A DNA stretch of 22,515 bases from UPXZ01 sp047974405. Lineage in GTDB: Bacteria > Bacteroidota > Bacteroidia > Bacteroidales > Paludibacteraceae. This document shows, one piece after another, positions 8,174 to 16,275 of the stretch (positions within the stretch are counted from its first letter, which is position 1; every line of letters begins with the position of its first letter). The translations under genes were made by a program, and so were the position numbers. The stretch lies in assembly GCA_047974405.1 (NCBI GenBank), contig JBKECI010000027.1:1-22515 (forward strand), in the 5' to 3' direction. The notes beneath the pieces were generated by a model. That model did not search any database. It saw only the letters and a program-made list of their open reading frames with translations, and was not told the origin of the DNA.

Positions 8174-10615
8174 ATGAACAGGGAACGCATCAAAGACCAA
8201 CTCAAAATTTATTATAAAACTCTAAAAAAGTGGTTGCATCGTTTTATCGTTTGGCGTGAAAAACGGATAAACAGATTTCATTCGCTGCCCAAATGGAAAA
8301 AGATAGTTAACTCACTACTAACTTTTTTAGGAGTATTTCTTTTCTATCTCTTTATTGTAGATATAAATTTTCTTTGGCTGTTCGGAAAATCCCCTTCCCT
8401 AAAAGCCATAGCCAATCCACCCCAATCGCTTTCGTCCGAAATAATCAGTATTGACGGCAAAACTATTGGAAAATATTTTACCGAAAACAGAAAGCTAATC
8501 AAATTCGAAGATATTTCTCCTCAGCTTATCAATACGCTGGTGTGTACGGAAGATATTCGATTTTACAAACATTTTGGGATAGATTTTCAGGGAGTTGCAG
8601 CCGCCGTTCGCGATGCTTTCAACGGAAATCCTCGGGGAGCAAGCACCATAACCCAGCAGTTGGTAAAAAATATGTACAAAACACGCAGCCAATATTCCAC
8701 CGGCTTGCTTGGTTCACTGCCCGGACTTCGGATGCTGATTCAAAAAACCAAAGAATGGACAGCCGCCCTGAAGTTGGAGTTGTTTTACTCAAAAAATGAT
8801 ATATTGACTATGTATTTGAATACAGTAAGTTTCGGCAGCAACGCTTACGGCATTCATACAGCAGCCAAAACCTATTTTAACACTACGCCGGACAAACTTA
8901 CTTACGAGCAGTCTGCAGTATTGGTTGGGCTACTGAAAGCAATTACCCGATACAATCCATACATAAACAAAGAAAACTCGGAAACACGAAGAAATCTGAT
9001 ATTCCGATTGTTGGCAAAAAACGACTACATAAGCCCTTATGCAGCCGATTCGTTGAGCAAACTTCCATTAGCACTCAACTACAGCGTTGAAAAGCCCAAC
9101 GAAGGCATAGCACCCTACTTTAGAGCCTATTTGACCCGCTTCCTCGAATCGTGGGGCGAATCTAACGGGTACGACATTTATGCCGACGGACTAAAAATTT
9201 ACGTAACCATAGACTCACGTTTGCAAGCATACGCCGAAGAAGCTGTATGGAAGCAGATGAAATCTTTGCAAAGAAAATTTTTCGAGCATTGGTCCGGTCA
9301 AAATCCATGGCGAGACGAAAACGGTAACGAACTAACCAATTTTATAGAAACAATAGCAAAACGTACTCCTGTTTACAAACAACTTCAAGCAAAATACCAC
9401 AACAATACAGATTCCTTAAACAAATACCTGAACCAGCCTAAACAAGTCAAAGTATTTGATTACAATGAAAATAAATACAAAAAGTTTGAAATGAGTATTT
9501 TGGATTCGATTCGATATATGAACCATTTCTTGCACTGCGGTTTTGTGGCAATGGAACCCGATACCAAATATGTGAAAGCGTGGGTAGGAGATATCAATTA
9601 CGACTATTGGAAATACGATAAAGTTGCACAGAGCAAACGGCAACCAGGCTCTACATTCAAACTTTTTGTTTATACCGCCGCACTTCTCAACGGGAAGTCT
9701 CCATGTGATAGAATTACAGACGAACCGTTTGCTTGGAAATACGACAATAAAAGTTGGCAACCCAAAAACTCAGACGGACATTACACCTATGCTCCAACGA
9801 CTATGAAAAGAGCCTTTGCACGCTCTGTAAATACCGTTGCAGCCAAATTGGCACAGGAGGTAGGTATTCCCAAAATAGTGCAAACAGCCCATTTACTCGG
9901 TATCCATTCCGATTTGGTAGAATTACCTCCCTTAAGTCTCGGAGCATCCGACGTAGCTCTGCTTGATATGGTAAATTCGTACAGCACAATTATAGGCGAA
10001 GGCATGTATAACGACCCCATTGTGATAACCCGTATTATAGACAAAGACGGATATGTACTGTACGAACCTAAAGTGAAAAATAAACGGGTAATACCCTACG
10101 AAGATGCCTTTTTGATGACAGAAATATTGAAAGGAGGATTGACGGAACCGGGAGGCACCTCCCGAGCATTATGGAACTACGATTTGATGAGATGGGGAAC
10201 AGAATTCGGAGGTAAAACCGGAACCTCTTCCAACTATTCCGATGCGTGGTATATGGGGGTTACACCCAGATTGGTGGGGGGAGCCTGGGTAGGAGCCGAG
10301 TACAGGAGCATACACTTTCGCAACGGAAGCATGGGGCAGGGGAGCAGGACAGCCCTGCCCGTATATGCCTTGTTTATGGAAAAAGTACTTTCGGATAAAA
10401 ATTTTGAAAAATATAGGATGAAATTTATAGAAGAACCCAAACAAAAAATAATGAGAGATTATAAATGTGATTCCTACGTTCCGGTAGATACAATCGGTAA
10501 CGATTCGATACATACAACAATTATGGAAGAAATACCCCCGTCCGATATAGAAATAGACGTGGAACAAAACAATCAAATCGAAGCTGTAAATATTAACATA
10601 CCAAAGAATAACTAA
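8174..10615 (+). CDS. Bifunctional class A penicillin-binding protein (PBP1A-like)
   Basis: An 813-residue peptidoglycan synthase that polymerises glycan strands and cross-links peptides at the periplasmic face of the inner membrane. A basic cytoplasmic tail (1-47) precedes one membrane anchor at about 48-69. The GT51 glycosyltransferase domain shows TEDIRFYKHFG with catalytic Glu126 (125-135), GASTITQQLVKN (155-166), KTKEWTAALKLE (191-202) and LTMYLNTVSFGS (211-222). The transpeptidase domain shows the acyl-enzyme motif STFK (Ser493, Lys496), SVN at 551-553 and KTGT at 681-684. All key residues of both activities are present, and the length is usual. The acidic C-terminal tail (about 750-813) has no known domain. 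The next gene begins one base after its stop, so the two are surely co-transcribed. Confidence 0.95.
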   Translation: MNRERIKDQLKIYYKTLKKWLHRFIVWREKRINRFHSLPKWKKIVNSLLTFLGVFLFYLFIVDINFLWLFGKSPSLKAIANPPQSLSSEIISIDGKTIGKYFTENRKLIKFEDISPQLINTLVCTEDIRFYKHFGIDFQGVAAAVRDAFNGNPRGASTITQQLVKNMYKTRSQYSTGLLGSLPGLRMLIQKTKEWTAALKLELFYSKNDILTMYLNTVSFGSNAYGIHTAAKTYFNTTPDKLTYEQSAVLVGLLKAITRYNPYINKENSETRRNLIFRLLAKNDYISPYAADSLSKLPLALNYSVEKPNEGIAPYFRAYLTRFLESWGESNGYDIYADGLKIYVTIDSRLQAYAEEAVWKQMKSLQRKFFEHWSGQNPWRDENGNELTNFIETIAKRTPVYKQLQAKYHNNTDSLNKYLNQPKQVKVFDYNENKYKKFEMSILDSIRYMNHFLHCGFVAMEPDTKYVKAWVGDINYDYWKYDKVAQSKRQPGSTFKLFVYTAALLNGKSPCDRITDEPFAWKYDNKSWQPKNSDGHYTYAPTTMKRAFARSVNTVAAKLAQEVGIPKIVQTAHLLGIHSDLVELPPLSLGASDVALLDMVNSYSTIIGEGMYNDPIVITRIIDKDGYVLYEPKVKNKRVIPYEDAFLMTEILKGGLTEPGGTSRALWNYDLMRWGTEFGGKTGTSSNYSDAWYMGVTPRLVGGAWVGAEYRSIHFRNGSMGQGSRTALPVYALFMEKVLSDKNFEKYRMKFIEEPKQKIMRDYKCDSYVPVDTIGNDSIHTTIMEEIPPSDIEIDVEQNNQIEAVNINIPKNN

Positions 10616-10616
10616 A

Positions 10617-13088
10617 ATGTTAAAACAAATAAAATTACCCCTCTTTCTTCTTGTTTTTCTATTGCCTTCAACACATTTGTCCGCCAAAGAAGAATTTAAA
10701 CTTTGGTACGAAAATCCTGCTCAACGGTGGGTTGAAGCGCTCCCTGTCGGAAACGGTAGCATAGGAGCCATGACTTTTGGAGGAGTCTATAACGAGCTTA
10801 TCCAATTAAACGAGGCAACACTATGGAGCGGAGGTCCACAAAAAAACAATATCAACCCCGGTGCCCATCAATTTTTGAAACCTTTACGCAAAGCCATATC
10901 TATAGAAGATTATAAAACAGCCGATGAATTGTGTCGAAAAATGCAAGGAAACTTCTCCGAGAGTTTCTTGCCTATGTGCGATTTGGAGATAAACCAATAT
11001 TTCGATAATAAAAAAGATTATACCAACTATTACCGCGAGTTAAACCTCAATACGGCAATAGCTGCTACTCGGTTCTCTGTAAACGGGGTAAAATATTCAC
11101 GAGAATTGTTTGTCTCTGCCCCTGACAGCATTATGGTGTTAAAAATATCGGCAGATAAAGCCGAAAAACTCACCTTGGACTTAATGCTGCGAAGCAAACT
11201 TTTTCATACTATCTCAATTTCTGAAAACAAATTGACCCTATCGGGCAAAGCTCCGGCACATGTCGATCCAAACTATTACAATACAGGGCAAAACCCAATA
11301 TTGCAAAGCGACCCTGACGGCTGTAACGGAATGAGGTTTCAAACAACGTTACAAGTTATCACCGACAAGGGAACGGTCGTTTGTGACACTTCAGGAGTCC
11401 ATATAAAAAACGCCACTTCTATTCTCGTTTTGCTTTCGGCTGCAACTAGTTACAACGGAATGTTTAAATGTCCCGACAAAGAGGGCAAAAACGAAAAATT
11501 GATTTGTGAAAATCGCTTGGAACAACTTGAAGATAAAAAATTCGATTTCTTGAAAAACAGACATATTGCAGATTATAAATCTTATTACGACAGGGTGAAA
11601 TTTTCGCTGACAGACACAACCAACAACAGCTCATACACAAAACTCCCATCCGATATTAGATTAAAACTGTACTCCCTTGGAAATTACGATCCGGGATTGG
11701 AAACGCTCTATTATCAATATGGGCGGTACTTGTTAATATCTTCAAGCCGTATAGGCAAAGTACCTGCAAACCTGCAAGGAATTTGGAACAAAGAACTCCG
11801 CCCACCATGGAGTTCCAACTATACAATAAATATCAATACGGAAATGAACTATTGGCCGGCAGAGCAAACCAACTTGTCCGAGATGCATCTTTCCTTGTTG
11901 AGTTGGATCAAAGATTTATCAAAACAGGGAGAAACTACTGCCAAAGAATTTTACAATGCCCGCGGTTGGGTGGCACATCACAACTCGGACATATGGGGAT
12001 TGACAACGCCCGTTGGCAATAGGGGAGACGGCAATCCCGTATGGGCTAATTGGTATATGGGAGGAAACTGGCTCTCACGTCATTTATGGGAACATTACCA
12101 ATTTACGCAAGATGTAAATTTCCTAAAAAATGAAGCATATCCGGTGATGAAAAAAGCAGCACTATTTACCCTCGACTGGCTTGTAGAGAAAAACGGACAC
12201 CTCATTACCTCGCCATCCACCTCTCCCGAAAATCTTTTTGTACATAACAAAGAAAAATATTCGGTTACCGAAGGCTCTACAATGGATATGGTCATCATAC
12301 GCGATTTATTCTCCAATTTAATAAAGGCATCTGAAATATTGAATTTTGATAAAAAATTCAGAAGACAGCTAATCGCAGCAAAAAACAGATTGTTACCTTA
12401 CCAGATTGGTTCCAAAGGACAGCTCCTTGAATGGAACAAAGAATTTACAGAGCAAGACCCATACCATCGGCATGTCTCTCACCTGTTTGGTTTGCATCCC
12501 TCCAATCAAATATCTCCGATAACTACCCCCGAATTGGCAAAAGCAGCTCATAAAACCCTCGAATTGAGAGGCGATGGTGGCACAGGATGGAGTAAAGCCT
12601 GGAAAATAAATTTTGCGGCACGTTTGTTTGATGGCAATCATGCACATAAAATGATTCGCGAGCTACTCACCTATGTGAATGGCAACGGAGGCGGATCGGG
12701 AGGGACATATCCCAATTTTTTTGATGCGCACCCTCCCTTTCAAATAGATGGAAACTTTGGCGCCGTTGCAGGAATAACCGAAATGCTCTTGCAGAGTCAA
12801 AACGGTGAAATACATCTACTACCCGCGCTCCCCACTATGTGGAAAAAAGGCAAAATAGAGGGACTAAAGGCGCGTGGAAACTTTGAAATTGACATAGTTT
12901 GGGAGAATCACAAATTAGATAAAGCTGTTCTCACATCGAATAATGGAGGATTTTGCACCATAAGAACCAATAGTCCTGTAAAAATATTGGAAGTTGAAAT
13001 CACACAACAAATAACTCAAGAAGAATACTTTTTGACTAAATTCAGAACCGTTTCCGGTAAATCCTACACCATTCAAAGCGTTCGATAA
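10617..13088 (+). CDS. Secreted GH95 alpha-L-fucosidase
   Basis: An 823-residue glycoside hydrolase that removes fucose (or the related L-galactose) from oligosaccharides with inversion. A signal peptide covers 1-23 (hydrophobic LPLFLLVFLLPSTHLSA), without a lipobox, so it is probably periplasmic. The family pattern is complete: RWVEALPVGNGSIGAMTFGG near the N-terminus, LNEATLWSGGP (64-74), NLQGIWNKELRPPWSSNYTININ (385-407) leading to EMNYWPAEQTNLSE, HHNSDIWG (454-461), SPSTSPEN (532-539, Glu538), DPYHRHVSHLFGLHP (614-628), GGTGWSKAW (654-662) and QIDGNFG with the likely general-base-assisting Asp711. By analogy with Bifidobacterium AfcA, Asn405/Asn407 and Asp711 form the catalytic set. It begins one base after the stop of the penicillin-binding protein gene. 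Expected partners such as SusC/D are not in the window. Confidence 0.92.
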   Translation: MLKQIKLPLFLLVFLLPSTHLSAKEEFKLWYENPAQRWVEALPVGNGSIGAMTFGGVYNELIQLNEATLWSGGPQKNNINPGAHQFLKPLRKAISIEDYKTADELCRKMQGNFSESFLPMCDLEINQYFDNKKDYTNYYRELNLNTAIAATRFSVNGVKYSRELFVSAPDSIMVLKISADKAEKLTLDLMLRSKLFHTISISENKLTLSGKAPAHVDPNYYNTGQNPILQSDPDGCNGMRFQTTLQVITDKGTVVCDTSGVHIKNATSILVLLSAATSYNGMFKCPDKEGKNEKLICENRLEQLEDKKFDFLKNRHIADYKSYYDRVKFSLTDTTNNSSYTKLPSDIRLKLYSLGNYDPGLETLYYQYGRYLLISSSRIGKVPANLQGIWNKELRPPWSSNYTININTEMNYWPAEQTNLSEMHLSLLSWIKDLSKQGETTAKEFYNARGWVAHHNSDIWGLTTPVGNRGDGNPVWANWYMGGNWLSRHLWEHYQFTQDVNFLKNEAYPVMKKAALFTLDWLVEKNGHLITSPSTSPENLFVHNKEKYSVTEGSTMDMVIIRDLFSNLIKASEILNFDKKFRRQLIAAKNRLLPYQIGSKGQLLEWNKEFTEQDPYHRHVSHLFGLHPSNQISPITTPELAKAAHKTLELRGDGGTGWSKAWKINFAARLFDGNHAHKMIRELLTYVNGNGGGSGGTYPNFFDAHPPFQIDGNFGAVAGITEMLLQSQNGEIHLLPALPTMWKKGKIEGLKARGNFEIDIVWENHKLDKAVLTSNNGGFCTIRTNSPVKILEVEITQQITQEEYFLTKFRTVSGKSYTIQSVR

Positions 13089-13185
13089 TCACTTTATTAT
13101 TAAGAGATGTTCTCATCTAACATTCTGAAAAATATACAGTTCGTGTTTTTTGAAAAATCAATGAAACTTTTAGTAAAAAATAATG

Positions 13186-13193
13186 TAACTTTG
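13186..13193 (+). promoter_or_regulatory. -7 promoter box for nfnAB
   Basis: TAACTTTG, a full TAnnTTTG match. The predicted transcript start near 13200 leaves a leader of about 38 bases to the ATG at 13238. Confidence 0.6.
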
Positions 13194-13237
13194 CAAACTG
13201 TAAAAAAAAACACCCAGTACTATACAAACTATTAGTA

Positions 13238-14059
13238 ATGAATAAAATAGTAACTAAAGAATACTTCTCCTCCAACGTGGTGAAATTTGAAGTAGAAGCC
13301 CCCCTGATTGCCCGTTCCCGAAGAGCAGGACATTTTGTAATAGTGAGAGTCGGAAAAAAAGGGGAGCGAATCCCTTTAACAATTGCCGACTCCAATGTTG
13401 AAAAAGGGACAATAACACTTGTGATACAAAAAATGGGTGTTTCATCATCCAAACTTTGCGCATTGGAAGAGGGTGAGTACATTACCGATTTGGTAGGACC
13501 ATTGGGAAAAGCAACCCATATCGAAAAATTTGGAACAGTAGTTTGTGCTTGCGGTGGAGTAGGTACTGCCCCCATGATGCCCATTGTACAAGCTCTGAAA
13601 AAGGCAGGTAGCAGAGTTATAACCGTTTTGGCAGCTAGAACAAAAGAGTTGGTTATACTCGAAGAACAAATGCGTAAATTTTCGGACGAAGTTATTGTAA
13701 TGACCGACGATGGAACCTATGGTAACAAAGGATTGGTAACAAACGGAGTTGAAATGATAATCAACCGCGAGAAAGTAGATATGTGTGTAACTATAGGTCC
13801 GGCAATAATGATGAAATTTGTAAGTCTGCTTACCAAAAAGTACAATATCCCCACCTTGGCATCGCTCAACACAATTATGGTAGATGGAACCGGAATGTGT
13901 GGAGCCTGTCGTGTTACCGTTGGAGGTAAAACCCAATTTGTATGTGTAGATGGACCTGAATTTGATGCACATCAGGTAGATTTTGACGAAATGCTGATGC
14001 GCTTGGGAGGATACAGAGACATTGAACAGGAGAAAATGAAAAAAATGGAAACCATCTGA
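13238..14059 (+). CDS. nfnA: NADH-dependent ferredoxin:NADP+ oxidoreductase small subunit
   Basis: A 273-residue cytoplasmic flavoprotein of the NfnA/SudB group (dihydroorotate dehydrogenase electron-transfer-like). The FAD domain includes RAGHFVIVRVG (29-39) and ERIPLTIAD (43-51); the NAD-binding domain starts with CACGGVGTAPMMPIVQAL (103-120). The C-terminal iron-sulfur motif reads DGTGMCGACR (216-225) with Cys221, Cys224 and Cys236 (FVCVDGP); in characterised NfnA proteins a [2Fe-2S] cluster is held by three Cys and the Asp equivalent to Asp216. With NfnB it couples NADH and reduced ferredoxin oxidation to NADP+ reduction by flavin-based electron bifurcation. The partner gene follows 29 bases downstream. 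If acting alone it could be a sulfide dehydrogenase subunit, but the pairing favours Nfn. Confidence 0.9.
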   Translation: MNKIVTKEYFSSNVVKFEVEAPLIARSRRAGHFVIVRVGKKGERIPLTIADSNVEKGTITLVIQKMGVSSSKLCALEEGEYITDLVGPLGKATHIEKFGTVVCACGGVGTAPMMPIVQALKKAGSRVITVLAARTKELVILEEQMRKFSDEVIVMTDDGTYGNKGLVTNGVEMIINREKVDMCVTIGPAIMMKFVSLLTKKYNIPTLASLNTIMVDGTGMCGACRVTVGGKTQFVCVDGPEFDAHQVDFDEMLMRLGGYRDIEQEKMKKMETI

Positions 14060-14088
14060 GTATCATCCGTAAAAAAGAAAAGTATAAA

Positions 14089-15540
14089 ATGGATAGAAAC
14101 GACCAATGGCGTGTAGAGTTGCGCCATGCCATCAAAGCAAAAGAGAGATCGGGAAAAGAGAGAGTGAAAATGCCCGAGTTGGACGCAGCATATCGGAGTC
14201 GAGTTAGAATCGAAGAGGTAAATTTAGGTTTATCCTCCGAAGAGGCAATGGCCGAAGCGCAACGCTGCTTAGATTGCGCCAATCCTACTTGTATGGAGGG
14301 TTGTCCCGTGTCTATCCAAATCCCCGACTTTATAAAGAATATTGAAAAAGGAGATTTTTTGGAAGCGGCAAGAATATTGAAAATAACATCAGCTCTTCCC
14401 GCCGTTTGTGGACGTGTATGTCCGCAAGAGCGTCAGTGCGAAGCACAGTGCATACACGTAAAAATGAAAAAAGAATCGGTAGCCATTGGGCATTTGGAAC
14501 GGTTTGCCGCCGACTATGAGAGAGAAAGCGGACAAATTTCCATCCCCGAAACAGCACCCGCCAACGGAATGAAAATAGCAGTGGTGGGTTCGGGACCCGC
14601 AGGACTTGCATTTGCCGGAGAAATGGCTAAGTTTGGTTACGAAGTTACCGTTTTCGAAGCTCTCCACGAAATAGGGGGAGTACTCAAATATGGTATTCCC
14701 GAATTTCGATTACCCAACGAAATAGTCGATGTAGAGATTGACAATTTACGGTCAATGGGCGTACATTTCATTAACAATTGTATTGTTGGAAAAACAATTA
14801 CATTTGAAGAGTTGGAAGAAGACGGATTTCGAGGTATATTCGTAGGGAGCGGAGCAGGATTACCCCGATTTATGAATATCCCCGGTGAAAATTTGGTAGG
14901 CGTAATGTCTGCTAACGAATATCTTACGCGAGTTAATTTGATGGATGCAGCCAGTGACGACTCAGACACACCGGTGTATAGAGGGAAGAAAGTAGCGGTA
15001 ATCGGTGGTGGAAATACAGCGATGGATGCCGTACGGACAGCCCGGCGATTGGGAGCCGAAAAAGCAATGATTGTCTATCGACGCTCTGAAGAAGAGATGC
15101 CTGCACGTGCAGAAGAGATTAAACATGCCAAAGAAGAAGGAGTTGAGTTCCTAACACTTCACAATCCGATAGAATACCACGGGAATGATGCCGGACGCGT
15201 TACAAAAATGTTGCTGCAAGTGATGGAGTTGGGTGAGCCGGACGTTTCGGGGCGTCGCTCTCCGGTAGCAATACCCGATAAAACACAATTGATAGAAGTG
15301 GACGAAGTTATAGTGAGTGTAGGGGTTTCGCCCAATCCGCTTATATCACAGTCTGTACCCGAATTGGAAACAACCAAATGGGGAACTTTGACGGTTGATA
15401 AAGAGACAATGCAAACTTCTATGCCCGTAATATTTGCCGGAGGCGATATTGTGCGGGGTGGTGCAACCGTTATTTTAGCGATGGGCGATGGAAGACGAGC
15501 CGCCAAATCAATGGATGAATGGATAAAAAGTAAATTGTAG
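14089..15540 (+). CDS. nfnB: NADH-dependent ferredoxin:NADP+ oxidoreductase large subunit (GltD-like)
   Basis: A 483-residue protein of the glutamate synthase small-chain family. The N-terminal iron-sulfur domain carries the Cys set C60, C63, C68 and C72 (CLDCANPTCMEGCPV) and C107, C111, C117 and C121, sufficient for two [4Fe-4S] clusters. The first dinucleotide fold begins at VVGSGPAGLAFA (165-176, FAD) and the second at VIGGGNTAMDAVRTARRLG (304-322, NADPH), ending with the FAD-binding IFAGGDIVRGGATVILAMGDGRRAA. It directly follows nfnA, which separates it from true GltD, whose partner would be the large GltB subunit; none is present here. Electron bifurcation at the FAD is known for the family. 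A small hairpin overlaps its stop codon and a strong terminator lies about 110 bases further. Confidence 0.92.
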   Translation: MDRNDQWRVELRHAIKAKERSGKERVKMPELDAAYRSRVRIEEVNLGLSSEEAMAEAQRCLDCANPTCMEGCPVSIQIPDFIKNIEKGDFLEAARILKITSALPAVCGRVCPQERQCEAQCIHVKMKKESVAIGHLERFAADYERESGQISIPETAPANGMKIAVVGSGPAGLAFAGEMAKFGYEVTVFEALHEIGGVLKYGIPEFRLPNEIVDVEIDNLRSMGVHFINNCIVGKTITFEELEEDGFRGIFVGSGAGLPRFMNIPGENLVGVMSANEYLTRVNLMDAASDDSDTPVYRGKKVAVIGGGNTAMDAVRTARRLGAEKAMIVYRRSEEEMPARAEEIKHAKEEGVEFLTLHNPIEYHGNDAGRVTKMLLQVMELGEPDVSGRRSPVAIPDKTQLIEVDEVIVSVGVSPNPLISQSVPELETTKWGTLTVDKETMQTSMPVIFAGGDIVRGGATVILAMGDGRRAAKSMDEWIKSKL

Positions 15541-15557
15541 GAGTAAGTTTTACTCCT
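15539..15557 (+). terminator. Small hairpin at the nfnB stop codon
   Basis: AGGAGTAA (15539-15546) pairs perfectly with TTACTCCT (15550-15557) over a three-base loop and includes the last two bases of the stop codon. No T-tract follows, so it may stabilise the 3' end of the message rather than terminate. Confidence 0.4.
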
Positions 15558-15649
15558 GTTAAAGCAACAGAACTTACTCGTGTTATTTTTTGGTATTGCG
15601 CAATAGGGAGAGGAATCGGATTTACAACGCAATAAATAGCAGATAAACA

Positions 15650-15685
15650 AAATCCCCGATAATCAATTGATTATCGGGGATTTTT
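15650..15685 (+). terminator. Perfect palindromic bidirectional terminator after nfnAB
   Basis: A perfect 34-base palindrome (15650-15683; arm AAATCCCCGATAATCAA) followed by a run of T reaching into the left repeat of the element (TTTTT at 15681-15685). On the other strand it also ends in T-rich sequence. Before the element inserted, this hairpin would have lain directly behind tRNA-Asp, so it likely served both nfnAB and the tRNA from opposite sides. Confidence 0.85.
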
Positions 15686-15700
15686 GCGGTATGGACGGGA
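15681..15700. repeat. Left attachment site (tRNA-Asp 3'-end fragment)
   Basis: Twenty bases identical to the tRNA-Asp 3' end and its following T-run at 22151-22170. Only a 15-base tRNA piece is present, so this is the scar left by recombination rather than a second tRNA gene. The five T also act as the tail of the palindromic terminator to its left. Confidence 0.9.
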
Positions 15701-15748
15701 GCTCAAAATGACTTTATTTGACTGCAAATGAATTGATAAAATGGTATA

Positions 15749-15767
15749 TTATACCAAATTAGTATAA
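15749..15767. repeat. Inverted repeat at the left end of the element
   Basis: TTATAC (15749-15754) and GTATAA (15762-15767) flank seven bases. Close by, GACCG at 15773-15777 and CGGTC at 15794-15798 form another inverted pair. They lie about 50-100 bases inside the left repeat, where excisionase or integrase accessory sites are expected. Confidence 0.4.
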
Positions 15768-15815
15768 ATATTGACCGCTCATTAATTCTCAATCGGTCAT
15801 TTATTAGCAAATTCT

Positions 15816-15835
15816 CCGCCCCTATTTCCGCCCCC
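15816..15835. repeat. Left candidate integrase arm-type repeat pair
   Basis: CCGCCCCTATTTCCGCCCCC: two CCGCCCC units spaced by about 12 bases. Nearly the same arrangement is found near the right end at 22080-22099. The GC-rich units stand out in the AT-rich ends. Their presence at both ends in the same orientation suggests arm-type binding sites for the integrase N-terminal domain. Confidence 0.55.
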
Positions 15836-15859
15836 TTGATTTTCTGACCCCCTCCCCAA

Positions 15860-15875
15860 AGCGTTAAATAACGCT
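15860..15875. repeat. Perfect inverted repeat AGCGTTA-AA-TAACGCT
   Basis: Seven-base arms separated by two A. It is followed at 15884-15901 by a second hairpin (CCCAAAA / TTTTGGG). Both lie upstream of the first promoter of the element and could be operator or excisionase sites. No gene is recognised in 15701-16039. Confidence 0.45.
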
Positions 15876-16039
15876 AAAAATTACCCAAAACTTTTTTTGG
15901 GAAAATTTTGCCCTCATTGACAAAATAGCTTATTTCGTACATGAATTACTCAATTGTGTGAAAATCTGATTGCTAAGATAAAAAGACCCATCCTGTGAAA
16001 TGAGTTATTTCGTTCCTTTAGAATCCAAAGATATATTTC

Positions 16040-16047
16040 TATCTTTG
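16040..16047 (+). promoter_or_regulatory. -7 promoter box for the structured RNA / TonB-like gene
   Basis: TATCTTTG, a full TAnnTTTG match, predicting a transcript start near 16054, 222 bases before the first good start codon. Confidence 0.6.
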
Positions 16048-16053
16048 CAATGT

Positions 16054-16233
16054 TCTTAGGAACAGACTTATTAGAAATAGTAAGAGGTGCCTTGCCTATC
16101 GAAATCGCCAAATTTTGAAAATATATACAAGGCACGAATAGCTCTCCTTCATAGGGTGGGTTGTTTGTGCATGTATATATGGGTGTTTGGCGATACCCGA
16201 TAGGCGTGGACGGCAGCCCACTTCTTCTTTTTT
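16054..16233 (+). ncRNA. Candidate structured RNA of about 180 nt ending in an intrinsic terminator
   Basis: Downstream of the -7 box the sequence can form a series of hairpins: CTTATT with AGTAAG (about 16066-16083); GTGCCTTG (16087-16094) with CAAGGCAC (16128-16135), a perfect 8-bp stem; and GTGGGTTG (16156-16163) with CAGCCCAC (16214-16221), one G-U pair, enclosing an inner hairpin GGGTGT / ATACCC (16181-16198). The last outer stem is followed by a T-rich run (16222-16233), as in an intrinsic terminator. It may be a free small RNA or an attenuating leader of the TonB-like gene 42 bases further on. It does not look like tmRNA, RNase P or SRP RNA. A 62-codon open frame overlapping it (16161-16349) is not convincing as a gene. 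Confidence 0.45.
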
Positions 16234-16275
16234 ATAATGCCTTTGAAGGTTGCGAGAGGTTAAATAGAGATTACT

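Noticed and set aside
10169..10687. 172-codon minus-strand open frame within the penicillin-binding protein gene
   Set aside because: It lies antisense to a gene with complete motifs and its aromatic-rich text is typical of a shadow frame.
15950..16135. 61-codon minus-strand open frame at the left end of the element
   Set aside because: It overlaps the promoter and first RNA stems, and has no recognisable composition or start signal.
16054..16233. 6S, tmRNA or SRP RNA identity for the structured RNA
   Set aside because: The size is close to 6S RNA, but the fold is a row of separate hairpins rather than one long rod with a central bubble, and no tmRNA or SRP signature is seen.
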